DNA of 64,000 nucleotides from Anaerovorax sp. IOR16 (GCF_017168145.1 NZ_JADQTL010000011.1:124001-188000), one strand, 5' to 3'. Shown: positions 43,809-53,890, numbered from the stretch's first letter. Numbers and translations are program-made. The notes: a model not told the origin generated them from the sequence alone.

Positions 43809-45239
43809 ATGAAAAAAATCACTGTTTTAGAGATGCAAAATGCAACAAAGGGTGTATTGATTTGCGGCAAACAGGATACTATGATTGAAGGAATTGCAAT
43901 TGATTCCAGAGAGGTTGCTGCACAGGATGCCTTCTTTGCTATTGTGGGAGAAGAACAGGATGGACATATTTATGCGAAGAAAGCTGCGGAAAATGGATGC
44001 CGTGCAATCGTTGTTCATAATAAGCAGATCGCAGATGAAATAAAAGAAATTCGGTCAGATATTGCAATTCTTTTGGTACAGGATACCACAAGAGCTTTGC
44101 AGGATTTAGCAGAATGGTATTTATCTTTGTTCCCAATCAAAAAAATTGGAGTTACCGGTAGTACTGGGAAGACAACGACCAAGGAAATGCTTTATGCTGT
44201 AATTTCACAAAAATATAAGACACTTCGTAATTTAGGAAATTTCAATAATCATATCGGCTTACCTTTAACTATTTTTCATCTGAATGATGACATCGAGGTG
44301 GGCATTTTTGAAATGGGTATGAGCGAGTTTGGTGAGATTCATCGGCTTGCGGATATTGTCAGACCGAATTATGCGGTAATTACAAATGTAGGAACCTCTC
44401 ATATTGAATATCTGAAAACAAGAGAAAATATTTTAAAGGCAAAAATGGAAATAACTGATTATTTTCAAAAAGAAGATCAACTCTTTGTAAATGAAGACAA
44501 TGATATGCTTTCGAAAGAAGTCCTTTTACAGTGCATACAAGAAAAGAAAAAGGAAGATGATTCATATTGTGAAAGCTTTCAAATTATCACAGCTGGCGAA
44601 AGCAAAGAGGCAGATTTTCAATTAAGTAATCGCAAAGATTTGGGTGAAAATGGAATTGAATTCACTATTACGAATGAAAACACGACTGAAGATTTTTTCT
44701 TGCCTTTGCTTGGCAATCATAATGGTTTGAATGCAATGCTAGCTGTAGCTGTTGGAATGTCATTGGGTATTTCTTTGAAAGAGGCAGCAGAAGGTCTGGC
44801 AAATATTGAGAGTACAAATCGTCGTTTAAACATAGAAGAAAGAAATGGTATAAAGCTAATAGACGATACGTATAATGCAAGTCCTGACTCTATGAAAGCT
44901 GCAATTGACGTACTTATGAGCATTTCAGGAACGCGAAAAATTGCGATTCTTGCCGACATTTTAGAGATGGGTGATGTTGCAGAGGAATATCATTATCAGG
45001 TTGGGGAATATGCTTCCCATAAAGAAGTAGATGTGGTAATATCAGTAGGGAAAAATGCAAAATTTATTGCGGAGGGTGCAAAGGCAGCCTCAAAAAATAC
45101 AGCGGTCATCTATCATGAAGAAAAAGAAACACTTATAAATAAGCTGGAAGAATTTTTAAAATCTGGTGATGTAGTTTTAGTAAAAGGCTCAAATGGCATG
45201 AGAATGACGGAGATCGTAAAAAAAGTAAGGAGCTTATAA
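43809..45239 (+). CDS. murF: UDP-MurNAc-tripeptide:D-Ala-D-Ala ligase MurF
   Basis: 476 aa, full length. N-terminal substrate domain (IAIDSREVAAQDAFFAIVGE), central Mur-ligase ATPase with GSTGKTTTKEML (about residues 115-126) and FEMGMSEFGEI, and C-terminal domain with DDTYNASPDSMKAAIDVL. It adds D-Ala-D-Ala to the UDP-MurNAc-tripeptide in the cytoplasm. It follows murE after 64 bases and abuts mraY with no gap. Confidence 0.95.
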   Translation: MKKITVLEMQNATKGVLICGKQDTMIEGIAIDSREVAAQDAFFAIVGEEQDGHIYAKKAAENGCRAIVVHNKQIADEIKEIRSDIAILLVQDTTRALQDLAEWYLSLFPIKKIGVTGSTGKTTTKEMLYAVISQKYKTLRNLGNFNNHIGLPLTIFHLNDDIEVGIFEMGMSEFGEIHRLADIVRPNYAVITNVGTSHIEYLKTRENILKAKMEITDYFQKEDQLFVNEDNDMLSKEVLLQCIQEKKKEDDSYCESFQIITAGESKEADFQLSNRKDLGENGIEFTITNENTTEDFFLPLLGNHNGLNAMLAVAVGMSLGISLKEAAEGLANIESTNRRLNIEERNGIKLIDDTYNASPDSMKAAIDVLMSISGTRKIAILADILEMGDVAEEYHYQVGEYASHKEVDVVISVGKNAKFIAEGAKAASKNTAVIYHEEKETLINKLEEFLKSGDVVLVKGSNGMRMTEIVKKVRSL

Positions 45240-46217
45240 ATGGAATATATACAGATATGGATAAAACTGGCGGTTGCTTTTCTCATTGCTGTTATTGGTA
45301 CACCGTTATTTATCCCAATTTTAAAAAGAATCAAAGCAGGACAGAGCATCCGAGAAGAAGGACCGCAATCTCATATGGTAAAAACAGGAACGCCGACCAT
45401 GGGTGGAATTATTATCATTTTTTCGGTATTGATTACTTGTCTCAGTTCCGGCATTTTGAACACAGATATGTGGATTTTATTGGGTTCCTTTGTTACCTTT
45501 GGATTAATTGGTTTTATTGACGATTTTGTTAAGGTTGCTTTGAAACGAAATTTGGGTTTGACGGCATTGCAAAAACTATTACTACAAGTGGCCATTGCGG
45601 TTGGATTAGCCGCATATCAATCAAGTGTATCCATATACGGAACAACTGTATTTATTCCGTTTATAAATGAATATTGGGATTTTGGTATTTTCTACATACC
45701 TTTTATTGCATTTGTCGTTGTGGCTATGGTAAACAGTGTTAATCTAACAGATGGGTTAGATGGATTGGCCTCCGGCGTTACTAGCATTGTTGCAGTATTT
45801 TTTGCTCTTGTAGGAATGAATTTCTTTGGTATGAGTGCTGCTACCGTCTTTTGTGCGGCACTTGCTGGTGGGTGTCTTGGATTTTTAATGTATAACAAAT
45901 ATCCTGCAAAACTTTTCATGGGAGACACCGGTTCGCTTGCTTTAGGCGGTGGTCTTGCAGCGGCAGCTATTTTAATGAATATTGAATTGATTTTGCCAAT
46001 TGCAGGAGGTGTATACGTTGCAGAGGCATTATCGGTCATTATACAGGTATCCAGCTATAAACTAAGAAATGGAAAACGAGTGTTTCGTATGGCGCCATTG
46101 CACCATCATTTTGAACTTGGTGGCTGGAAGGAGACAAAGGTTGTTGTTGTCTTTTGGATGGTTACCTTACTATTATGTATCTTAAGTTTAAAAGTTTTTG
46201 ATCAAAAAATATTTTAA
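45240..46217 (+). CDS. mraY: Phospho-MurNAc-pentapeptide transferase MraY
   Basis: 325 aa with ten hydrophobic segments. It transfers phospho-MurNAc-pentapeptide to undecaprenyl phosphate, giving lipid I at the inner membrane face. Family motifs: TPTMGGIIII near residue 51, FIDDFVKV near 94, NLTDGLDGLASG near 166, FMGDTGSLALGG near 224 and the active-site HHHFELGGW near 287. The ATG follows the murF stop directly, with AAGGAGC inside the murF end. Confidence 0.96.
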   Translation: MEYIQIWIKLAVAFLIAVIGTPLFIPILKRIKAGQSIREEGPQSHMVKTGTPTMGGIIIIFSVLITCLSSGILNTDMWILLGSFVTFGLIGFIDDFVKVALKRNLGLTALQKLLLQVAIAVGLAAYQSSVSIYGTTVFIPFINEYWDFGIFYIPFIAFVVVAMVNSVNLTDGLDGLASGVTSIVAVFFALVGMNFFGMSAATVFCAALAGGCLGFLMYNKYPAKLFMGDTGSLALGGGLAAAAILMNIELILPIAGGVYVAEALSVIIQVSSYKLRNGKRVFRMAPLHHHFELGGWKETKVVVVFWMVTLLLCILSLKVFDQKIF

Positions 46218-46253
46218 TGAGTTTGTTCGATACGAAGGAAGAAGGGGAAAAGA

Positions 46254-47612
46254 ATGAGTCAAGTAAAAAAATATTTAGTAGTCGGTCTTGGTAAATCTGG
46301 GGTATCGGCAGCGGAAGCCTTACTTCGTTATGGCGCCGAGGTGGCGGTATATGATAAAAAAACACAAGAGGAAATGGAAGTTCAGCTTGTAAATTATTTA
46401 AAGACACAGAATGTTAGGTGTTATTTAGGAACCGATCCTTTGGAATTGGACTCTTTTAATGCGATTGTTGTCAGCCCTGGGGTACCGTTGGATCTGCCTT
46501 TTATTCAAAAAGCAAAGACTCTTGGTGTTGAAATTATCGGCGAATTAGAACTTGCTTATCGATTGGGAAAAGGAAATTATATTGCGATCACAGGAACCAA
46601 TGGTAAAACAACTACGACTACGTTGGTTGGAGAAATCTTTAAGAATGCAAGGAGAAAGACAGCAGTGGTTGGAAACATTGGAATTGCTGTCACATCCACT
46701 GCACTTACCGCACAGGAAGATTCTTGGTTGGTTACAGAGTGCAGCAGTTTTCAATTAGAAACGACAGAAAGATTTCATCCTGTTGTATGTGCACTTTTAA
46801 ACATTACTCCAGATCATTTGGATCGTCATAAAACATTAGAAAATTATGCAAAAGTGAAAGCAAAAATTTTTAGAAATCAAACAGAAAAAGATTTTTTTGT
46901 TGTAAATTACGATGATGCTGCATCTTATGAACTAATAGAAGATTGCAAAAGTACGGTAGTGCCGTTTAGTCGTAAATCCACTTTGGATTTCGGTGTTTTT
47001 GTGAAGGACGGAAGGATTGTAATTAAAGATCAGGATCATGAGCTAATTGATATTTGTGGAACTGAAGAGCTTATAATACCTGGAGAGCATAATTTGGAAA
47101 ATGCATTGGCCGCTAGCGGCATCAGCTATTTTTGCGGTATTGCTTCGGAAATCATTGCAAAAACATTGCGAGAATTCCAGGGAGTGGAGCATCGATTAGA
47201 GTTTTGTAGTGAAATTGCTGGAATCCGTTTTGTAAATGATTCGAAAGGTACAAATCCGGATGCTTCCATTAAGGCAATTGAAGCAATTAAGGGAAATATT
47301 ATATTAATTGCAGGGGGTTATGATAAAAACTCAAAGTATGAAGAATTTATACGTGCCTTTCATGGAAAAGTAAAGGCTTTGGTTTTATTAGGTGCTACTG
47401 CCCCTAAAATAAGAGAAACCGCAGAACGTCTGGGATATCAAACAATCTTTGATGAAAAAGATATGGGTGAATGTGTAAAGAAAAGCTTTTCCTTGGCTGA
47501 GCCTGGCGACACGGTGTTGCTTTCTCCAGCCTGTGCAAGCTGGGATATGTATAGCAGCTATGAGCAAAGGGGAAGGCACTTTAAAAGCTGTGTTCAAGAA
47601 TTGGAGAGATAA
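46254..47612 (+). CDS. murD: UDP-MurNAc-L-Ala:D-Glu ligase MurD
   Basis: 452 aa. N-terminal Rossmann domain (YLVVGLGKSGVSAAEALLRY), central ATPase with GTNGKTTTTTLVGEI (about residues 114-128) and NITPDHLDRH, and C-terminal domain with VNDSKGTNPDASIKAIE and LLSPACASWDMY. It adds D-Glu to UDP-MurNAc-L-Ala. ATG behind GAAGGGG. The gene ends directly against ftsW. Confidence 0.96.
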   Translation: MSQVKKYLVVGLGKSGVSAAEALLRYGAEVAVYDKKTQEEMEVQLVNYLKTQNVRCYLGTDPLELDSFNAIVVSPGVPLDLPFIQKAKTLGVEIIGELELAYRLGKGNYIAITGTNGKTTTTTLVGEIFKNARRKTAVVGNIGIAVTSTALTAQEDSWLVTECSSFQLETTERFHPVVCALLNITPDHLDRHKTLENYAKVKAKIFRNQTEKDFFVVNYDDAASYELIEDCKSTVVPFSRKSTLDFGVFVKDGRIVIKDQDHELIDICGTEELIIPGEHNLENALAASGISYFCGIASEIIAKTLREFQGVEHRLEFCSEIAGIRFVNDSKGTNPDASIKAIEAIKGNIILIAGGYDKNSKYEEFIRAFHGKVKALVLLGATAPKIRETAERLGYQTIFDEKDMGECVKKSFSLAEPGDTVLLSPACASWDMYSSYEQRGRHFKSCVQELER

Positions 47613-48740
47613 ATGGCAAAAAAACAAAGAGAGAATGAGAAAATCAAAATGAAAACCGGAGATTTTGTATTAACCATACTTATGATGGGACTCGTTTTGT
47701 TTGGTATCATTATGGTATTTAGTGCCAGCTATTATGTGGCTATCAGTGATTATGGTAATCCTTACTATTACCTTATTCGTGATGCGATATGGGCATTTTT
47801 GGGGACCATTCTTTTTGTTTTTTGTAGATTATTTCCTTATAAATATTATAAAAAAATGGCATTCCCTTTAATGATTATAAGTTTTGTATTATTATTGCTT
47901 CTGTTTACGCCGTTGGGCAAAGATGTAAACGGTGCAACACGCTGGATTAGATTAGGAAGTGACAGCTTAACCATTATGCCAGGAGAAATTGCTAAAATCT
48001 GTGCTATTTTATTTGTTGCAAAGTATTTAAGTGATAAGCCAAAAAGGATATTATCCTTTACCGAGGGAATCCTACCTCTGGTGATACTCTGTGGAGCTTA
48101 TTTTGGTTTAATTATGAAACAGCCGAATATGTCGACTGCCATTACGGTTGTTGCAATTATTGTTGGTATGATGTTTGTAGCCGGGTTAAATCTAAAATAT
48201 CTTTTTGCAATTGGAATTGCTGGTTGTGCAGGAATTGTAGCGTTAATTTTGGCAGAACCGTATCGAATGAAACGAATGTTCAGTTTTATTGATCCATTTC
48301 AAGATCCATTAGGTACAGGATGGCAGGTTACGCAATCGTTACTGGCGTTGGGGTCAGGCGGATTGTTTGGAGTTGGTTTGGGCAAGAGTATTCAAAAAAC
48401 ATTATATTTGCCGGAACCTCAAAATGACTTTATTTTTGCCATCATTGGTGAAGAGCTTGGATACATCGGCTGCTTGATTTTAATTGCGGTTTACATTGTA
48501 TTGATTTGGAGATGCGCACATATTTCACTGAATGCACCTGATTTATTTGGTATGCTCATTGCTTCAGGAATTACAATTATGTTAGCGGTACAAGTAATTT
48601 TAAACATCGCTGTTGTGACCTCCTCAATGCCGCCGACTGGTATCATTTTACCTTTTGTAAGCTTTGGAGGAAATGCATTATTGTTATTTATGGGCTCGAT
48701 GGGAATTATGTTAAATATATCAAAGCATTCTGCAAAATAA
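47613..48740 (+). CDS. ftsW: SEDS peptidoglycan polymerase, FtsW/SpoVE type
   Basis: 375 aa, ten hydrophobic segments after a charged N-terminus (KKQRENEKIKMKTGDF). SEDS motifs: LGKDVNGATRWIRLG near residue 105, the PAEIAKI-like GEIAKICAILF, MKQPNMSTA near 171, LLALGSGGLFGVGLGKSIQK near 245 and PEPQNDFIFAIIGEELGY. It polymerises glycan strands from lipid II with the PBP encoded upstream. In sporulating clostridia this position may be called spoVE; sequence by eye does not separate the two. Confidence 0.93.
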   Translation: MAKKQRENEKIKMKTGDFVLTILMMGLVLFGIIMVFSASYYVAISDYGNPYYYLIRDAIWAFLGTILFVFCRLFPYKYYKKMAFPLMIISFVLLLLLFTPLGKDVNGATRWIRLGSDSLTIMPGEIAKICAILFVAKYLSDKPKRILSFTEGILPLVILCGAYFGLIMKQPNMSTAITVVAIIVGMMFVAGLNLKYLFAIGIAGCAGIVALILAEPYRMKRMFSFIDPFQDPLGTGWQVTQSLLALGSGGLFGVGLGKSIQKTLYLPEPQNDFIFAIIGEELGYIGCLILIAVYIVLIWRCAHISLNAPDLFGMLIASGITIMLAVQVILNIAVVTSSMPPTGIILPFVSFGGNALLLFMGSMGIMLNISKHSAK

Positions 48741-48750
48741 GGAGGAATTC

Positions 48751-49842
48751 ATGAGAGTTATCATGACCGGCGGTGGAACCGGAGGACATATTTACCCTGC
48801 AATTGCAATTGCAGACAAAATAAAAAGGAGAAATCCCGATGCAGAGATTATTTTTGTAGGAACCCGTTATGGAATGGAGAAAGAGCTTGTTCCAAAGAAC
48901 GGATATGAAATACGATACATCACAGTTAGTGGTTTTCATAGAAAAAAGATTTGGAAAAATGTCAAAACCATCATGGACCTTGCAAAAGGAAATCGAGAGG
49001 CGAAGCAGATATTAAAGGAGTTTAAGCCGGATATCGTTATAGGTACGGGAGGCTATGTTTGCGGTCCTCTTGTGCGAGCTGCACATAAATATGGAATTAA
49101 AACTTACATTCACGAACAAAATGCGTTCCCTGGCGTTACAAATAAATTATTGGAAAACTATGTGGACAAGGTTTTTATAAGTTTTCCGGAGGCACAGGCG
49201 CATTTTAAAAAAAAGCAGAAATTAGTAGTAACGGGTAATCCAATCCGAAAAAGTTTTTTAACCAGTACCATGCAAAATTTTCGTGAGAAACTTAATATTG
49301 CAGATCGTGAGTTTGTAATTTTATGCTTTGGAGGCAGTTTGGGTGCCGGAAAAATAAATAGTGTAATGGTAAAGGTGGCAGAGCAATTAAGTAAAATTCC
49401 AGATTTTAAATTGTTCTTTATTACCGGGAAAATACATTATAAATCCATTGAGGAGCAATTATTAAAATTGAATATAAATGGAAAACAAATTCAATTATTG
49501 CCTTACGTAGATAACATGCATGAATACTTATCTGCGGCAGATCTTGTCATTAGCCGATCCGGTGCATTAACGGTATCGGAAATCACGGCTTGTGGAAAAG
49601 CTTCAATTTTAATTCCTTCCCCAAATGTTACCGGAAATCATCAATACTTTAATGCGAAGGTACCAGCGGACAAGGGCGGTGCAGTTTTGATTGAAGAAAA
49701 AGATTTAACTGAGGAAAAGTTAATGGATACAATTCTTCGATTAAAAAATAATAAGGAAGTTTTAAATGCCATGGGAATGGCTAGTGCTTCAGTCGGTCGT
49801 TTTGATGCTGTTGACATCATTTATGAGAATTTAGAATTTTGA
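48751..49842 (+). CDS. murG: Lipid II synthase MurG (GlcNAc transferase)
   Basis: 363 aa, ATG behind AAGGAGG. N-terminal glycine-rich loop MTGGGTGGHIYPAIAIAD, second loop GTGGYVCGPL, HEQNAFPGVTNK and C-terminal domain with FGGSLGAGKIN and the UDP-GlcNAc motif DLVISRSGALTVSEITACGK. It transfers GlcNAc to lipid I on the inner face of the membrane to give lipid II. Full length. Confidence 0.96.
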   Translation: MRVIMTGGGTGGHIYPAIAIADKIKRRNPDAEIIFVGTRYGMEKELVPKNGYEIRYITVSGFHRKKIWKNVKTIMDLAKGNREAKQILKEFKPDIVIGTGGYVCGPLVRAAHKYGIKTYIHEQNAFPGVTNKLLENYVDKVFISFPEAQAHFKKKQKLVVTGNPIRKSFLTSTMQNFREKLNIADREFVILCFGGSLGAGKINSVMVKVAEQLSKIPDFKLFFITGKIHYKSIEEQLLKLNINGKQIQLLPYVDNMHEYLSAADLVISRSGALTVSEITACGKASILIPSPNVTGNHQYFNAKVPADKGGAVLIEEKDLTEEKLMDTILRLKNNKEVLNAMGMASASVGRFDAVDIIYENLEF

Positions 49843-49874
49843 TTGAAAATGTACGACCTATACTGTAACACAAT

Positions 49875-49903
49875 TTGCAGAATTTCATAGTATAGTTTAT
49901 AAG
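49875..49903 (+). promoter_or_regulatory. Possible internal promoter before murA
   Basis: TTGCAG (49875-49880), 17 bp, TATAAG (49898-49903) in the 103-base gap after murG. Confidence 0.4.
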
Positions 49904-49945
49904 TATCTTAATAAGAACTATGACTTTCTGCGGAGGTGTTTTTTT

Positions 49946-51214
49946 TTGGACAGTTATCATATAATTGGTGGAAACCGTATTTTTGGAAGCCATAAACTAA
50001 CCGGAGCAAAAAATGGGGTTCTACCCATATTAGCAGCATCGCTGGTAACTGGAGATGTATGTACCATTCATAATAGTCCGGACCTATTGGATGTGAATAC
50101 CATGCTAGCTATATTAAAAGAACTAGGGTGTAAAATCCAACGGGAGAAGGATGCGATTGTAGTTGATTCCAGTCAACTGACGCAAACTTACATACCAAAA
50201 GTCTTAGGAAAGGAAATGCGTTCATCGGTTTTTTTACTTGGTCCGATGTTGACTCGCTGCGGAGTAGTGGAGATGAGCCAACCAGGAGGATGTGCCATAG
50301 GTGCGCGTCCAATTGATTTGCATTTAGATGCACTCAGAAAAATGGGGGCAGAAATTAAAGAAGAAGATGGAAGTTTGGTTTGCAAATCAACTGGCTTAAA
50401 GGGAACAACCATACGGCTCGATTTTCCAAGTGTTGGAGCGACGGAAAACATCATGATGGCTGCACTTTCTGCAGAAGGAGAAACTCATATTGTACACCCA
50501 GCAAAAGAACCGGAGATTGAAGATTTACAAAATTTTTTAAATGCTTGCGGCAGTTGTGTAGAAGGTGCTGGAACTGGAGAAATTGTGATTTCAGGGAAAA
50601 AACCTTTGCATGGAACCGATTATAAGGTGATTCCAGATCGTATTGAGGCTGGAACTTTTTTAGCGGCTGCGGCTGCAACCAAAGGAGAACTTCTTCTTGA
50701 AAATGCTGCTCCGGCGCAAATGGCAAGTACATTAGCAAAATTTCGTGAAATGGGATGTTCTTTAAAGATTGAACAAGATAAAATTTACTTAAAGGCGCCA
50801 AATCGATTGAAAGCCATTCGTGAAATAAAAACACTTCCTTATCCGGGTTTTCCTACGGATATGCAGTCTCAATTTTTAACCTTAATGGCTTTGGCAGATG
50901 GTCAAAGCAAAATGACAGAGACAATCTTTGAAAATCGTTTTAAACATATTGATTCTTTACGAGATATGGGGGCAATTATAGAGATTTGTGGTTGCAGTGC
51001 GAAAGTAACAGGGGTCGATCAACTTCAAGGCTGCCGTGTTGAGGCGAAAGATCTCAGAGGCGGGGCTGCAATGGTGATTGCAGGACTTGCGGCATCGGAT
51101 GAAACGATTGTAGAAAACATTTGCCATATTGATAGAGGATATGATAAATTTGAAGTAGCATTAAAGAATTTAGGAACTAAGATAGAGAGAATACAAGAGG
51201 ATGAAAGAAAGTAA
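49946..51214 (+). CDS. murA: UDP-GlcNAc enolpyruvyl transferase MurA
   Basis: 422 aa, TTG start behind GGAGGT (49932-49937). It catalyses the first committed step of peptidoglycan synthesis. The catalytic loop PGGCAIGARPIDLHL holds Cys116, the residue alkylated by fosfomycin, so sensitivity is expected. Other motifs: KLTGAKNGVLPILAAS near residue 18 and IPDRIEAGTFLAAAAAT near 230. Fifteen bases of its end overlap ftsQ, so the two are translationally coupled. Confidence 0.95.
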   Translation: MDSYHIIGGNRIFGSHKLTGAKNGVLPILAASLVTGDVCTIHNSPDLLDVNTMLAILKELGCKIQREKDAIVVDSSQLTQTYIPKVLGKEMRSSVFLLGPMLTRCGVVEMSQPGGCAIGARPIDLHLDALRKMGAEIKEEDGSLVCKSTGLKGTTIRLDFPSVGATENIMMAALSAEGETHIVHPAKEPEIEDLQNFLNACGSCVEGAGTGEIVISGKKPLHGTDYKVIPDRIEAGTFLAAAAATKGELLLENAAPAQMASTLAKFREMGCSLKIEQDKIYLKAPNRLKAIREIKTLPYPGFPTDMQSQFLTLMALADGQSKMTETIFENRFKHIDSLRDMGAIIEICGCSAKVTGVDQLQGCRVEAKDLRGGAAMVIAGLAASDETIVENICHIDRGYDKFEVALKNLGTKIERIQEDERK

Positions 51215-51965
51215 AAAAAATCAAAATGTGCAAAAGCCTAGAAAAAAGAAAAAAAGAAAGAAAAAACGCTATTTGTTAAAAATATTAATTTTCTTTGTTA
51301 TAATAATAGGGGTATATTATCTTTTAACATCTAGCTTTTTTGATATTCAAAAAATAAAAGTAAAAGAAAATGATTATTATACAGCGGAACAAATCATTAG
51401 CATGTCTAAAATTAAAACCGGGAAAAATATCTTTGAAACATCGATGAAAGATGCAAAAAATAGAATGCGTAAGGATCCTTATATGAAAAATGTCAAAATC
51501 TCCAGAAGTCTGCCTGGAACTGTAGTGATTACAGTGGAAGAAAGAAAGGAGTATGCTGCCGTTCCTTATGGAGAAGAGTATCTTTTAATGGATGAAGATG
51601 GTCTGGTGCTACGTAAAACCGATGTTGCACCTACGCTTCCTCTTCTTATGGGAATGACTGTAAAAAAAATGGATCCTGGTCTTCCTTTGGAAGTAGAAGA
51701 AAATTCAGTATTAACTGATACTTTAAAGATGTTGTCTGCAATGGAGGAAAATGAAATTTATTTTAAAAAAATAGATATTTCAAAAGTTGTTATAAAGGCG
51801 TATATTTATGATTATCTATATTGTGAGGGTACTCTAGAAAATATTCGAGAAAATATGGATGATTTAAAAAGTGTATTATATAAATTATATACGCAGGGAA
51901 TTGAACGGGGAGTTATAAAAATGGGAAGTGAAGGCTATTTTTCTTTTAGCCCTGAGATTGAATAG
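51201..51965 (+). CDS. ftsQ: Cell division protein FtsQ/DivIB
   Basis: 254 aa. A very basic N-terminus (KPRKKKKRKKKRYLL), one membrane helix (about residues 27-46), a POTRA domain starting FFDIQKIKVKENDYYTAEQI and a beta domain (YLLMDEDGLVLRKTDV) form the FtsQ/DivIB layout. The protein organises FtsL and the septal synthase outside the membrane. The ATG lies inside the end of murA with its ribosome-binding site AGGATG/AGAG there. Confidence 0.9.
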   Translation: MKESKKNQNVQKPRKKKKRKKKRYLLKILIFFVIIIGVYYLLTSSFFDIQKIKVKENDYYTAEQIISMSKIKTGKNIFETSMKDAKNRMRKDPYMKNVKISRSLPGTVVITVEERKEYAAVPYGEEYLLMDEDGLVLRKTDVAPTLPLLMGMTVKKMDPGLPLEVEENSVLTDTLKMLSAMEENEIYFKKIDISKVVIKAYIYDYLYCEGTLENIRENMDDLKSVLYKLYTQGIERGVIKMGSEGYFSFSPEIE

Positions 51966-51985
51966 AGGTAGGAGAGTAGAAACAA

Positions 51986-52717
51986 ATGAAGAAATACAGT
52001 GGAATCATTATGGTTGGACTACTGGCATTACTCATTGGTCTGATTGTATCAGTACAGGTGAATACCACACAAGGTTCTGACCCAGGAGGTTTGATACCTC
52101 TTGCAAAAGCGCAAGGTTTGGAAGCGGAATTAAAAAAAGTACGAGCTGAAAAAGAAGCAGCAACACAGCGTCTGATTGAACTTGAGGGATTGATGGAGGA
52201 CATTCAGAAGAAAAAGGCAGAAGAAGACAGCACCCTAAAGTCAATTTTAAATGAGCAGGAAAAGTATAAAATGGCAGCAGGACTGGTTGAAGTCAAGGGA
52301 TCTGGTATCATCATCACATTGGATGATCCGGAGCCGGATGAATTCAGTGATGGTTATAGTTATCTTATGACCAATTATGAACTGTTGTTGAATCTAGTTA
52401 ATAAGCTGAAAGATGCTGGAGCAGAGGCAATTTCTATTAATGGACAAAGAATCATTGCAACGACAGAAATCAGTTTGGCAGGTGACAATGTTAACATCAA
52501 CACGATTCCAACGGCTCCACCTTATCAAATAAAAGCCATTGGAAATCCGGATACCATTGAAGCAACAATTACCATTCGATATGGTATCATAGAAAATTTG
52601 AAAAAGTCCGGTGTTCATGTTGATATCGTAAAGCAAGGAGAAATTAATATCCCTAGATATAATGGCATTTTAAAATTCCGCTATGCACAACCCATAGTGG
52701 AAGAAGAAAAGGAATAG
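51986..52717 (+). CDS. DUF881 family protein, first of two
   Basis: 243 aa. An N-terminal membrane helix (IIMVGLLALLIGLIVSVQV, residues 6-24) anchors the protein; a coiled coil (about 40-95) and the DUF881 domain lie outside (VEVKGSGIIITLDDPEPDE, then ELLLNLVNKLKDAGAEAISI and INGQRIIATTEI). The function of DUF881 proteins is not established; in Firmicutes and Actinobacteria they are found as tandem pairs with a small basic membrane protein next to ftsQ or ftsZ, suggesting a role at the septum. ATG behind GAGGTAGGAG. Confidence 0.85.
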   Translation: MKKYSGIIMVGLLALLIGLIVSVQVNTTQGSDPGGLIPLAKAQGLEAELKKVRAEKEAATQRLIELEGLMEDIQKKKAEEDSTLKSILNEQEKYKMAAGLVEVKGSGIIITLDDPEPDEFSDGYSYLMTNYELLLNLVNKLKDAGAEAISINGQRIIATTEISLAGDNVNINTIPTAPPYQIKAIGNPDTIEATITIRYGIIENLKKSGVHVDIVKQGEINIPRYNGILKFRYAQPIVEEEKE

Positions 52718-52729
52718 GAGGTTGCTCCT

Positions 52730-53460
52730 ATGAGTCGATTAGCAAAATTTTTAACAGTTTGTTTTTGTTTAGCGGTTGGTTTTTTTATCGCAACACAAAT
52801 GCAAATTTCCAATGGACAAAAATTATATGTTTCTCCAAAATTATGGATGAATATCGGGTTGCGATTGAAAGTGAGAAACAGAGCATTCTTCAAATTGAAG
52901 AGCGAATTTTGGAAACAGAAAACAAATTGGAAGAATATAAAGAACTTGCTGCGGAGGATAAAGATACAGATTTATTTTCTGATATGCAAAATAAATTAGA
53001 TGAATATAAATTGGTTAGTCATTCCACTGCGGTGAAAGGGGAAGGTGTTTCTATTTATCTGGATGATGCAACAAGAGCTTTAATGGAGGAAGAACCAGTC
53101 GGTAATGTTCTGGTACATGACAGTGATTTACTTACGATATTGAATGACCTTTATGGAGCCGGTGCGGAAGCTGTTTCTGTGAATGGGCATCGCATAGCAA
53201 ATGGAAGTTCAATTTCCTGTTCTGGTTATACGGTACGCATCAATGGACAATTTGAAGCCCGACCGTTTCGAATCAAAGCGATTGGCGCTTCGGACCGCTT
53301 GGCATCTACATTATTAGGGCCAGATGGTTATGGAACATTGTTAAAAGACTATGGTTTAATTTTTAAACTTAACATGGAAGAAGAAGTGGAAATTCCGGCT
53401 TTTCCGGAAGAACACAGTTATCGGTATATGCTTATCAGGAAAGAAGGTGAAACCAATTGA
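52730..53460 (+). pseudogene. DUF881 family protein, second of two, frame broken by one base
   Basis: The true start is ATG 52730 behind AGGAGG: MSRLAKFLTVCFCLAVGFFI is a membrane anchor. The frame breaks after LYVSPK. The rest (MDEYRVAIESEKQSILQIEE coiled coil, then the DUF881 domain with VKGEGVSIYLDDATR and DLYGAGAEAVSVNGHRI) lies in another frame ending 53460. One more A in the AAAA run at 52837-52840 restores 243 aa, the same length as the first DUF881 protein. The two are paralogues. The break is probably a sequencing error. Confidence 0.8.
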
Positions 53461-53828
53461 TTTTAGTAGCAATGACCATTGGCTTAATTGGCGGTCTGGT
53501 TTTGGGATTTGGGTTGGATATTACCTATCCGGCAGAATATTCTTTTTATATTACAATGGCCCTTTTAGCATCATTAGATTCAATTTTAGGGGCAGCACGT
53601 GCACAGTTTGAAGATAAATACAATGGCATTATCTTTTTTACAGGTTTTATTACGAATGCTATTTTGGCAGCAGCATTGACCTATTTAGGAGATTTGCTTG
53701 GTGTACCTCTTTACTATGCGGCTATTTTTGTATTTGGTGGAAGATTATTCAATAATTTAGCAGTGATTCGGCGTATTGTGGTGGAGAAATATGTCTTAAA
53801 AAAAGATACGAATCAAAGCAAGAAATAG
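53457..53828 (+). CDS. sbp: Small basic protein Sbp (DUF1290)
   Basis: 123 aa, TTG start that overlaps the preceding TGA (TTGA), behind GAAGGTGAAA. Four hydrophobic segments with the conserved start ILVAMTIGLIGGLVLGFGLD and LDSILGAARAQFEDKYN loop identify the small basic family that lies between DUF881 genes and ftsZ or ftsA in many Firmicutes. It is an integral membrane protein of unknown role, presumed to act with its DUF881 neighbours. Confidence 0.88.
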   Translation: MILVAMTIGLIGGLVLGFGLDITYPAEYSFYITMALLASLDSILGAARAQFEDKYNGIIFFTGFITNAILAAALTYLGDLLGVPLYYAAIFVFGGRLFNNLAVIRRIVVEKYVLKKDTNQSKK

Positions 53829-53847
53829 GTGCATGGGCCTTAGTATT

Positions 53848-53857
53848 ATGGTATAAT
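53848..53857 (+). promoter_or_regulatory. Extended -10 promoter of ftsZ
   Basis: TGGTATAAT (53849-53857) is a TGn-extended -10 box, 33 bases before the ftsZ ATG. No good -35 is seen, which is usual for extended -10 promoters. Confidence 0.55.
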
Positions 53858-53890
53858 TAATATTATTATGGTAACAGGAGGTTACTTTTT

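Noticed and set aside
49846-49945. Terminator between murG and murA.
   Set aside because: No stem with T-run can be drawn in this gap; only a candidate promoter is visible.
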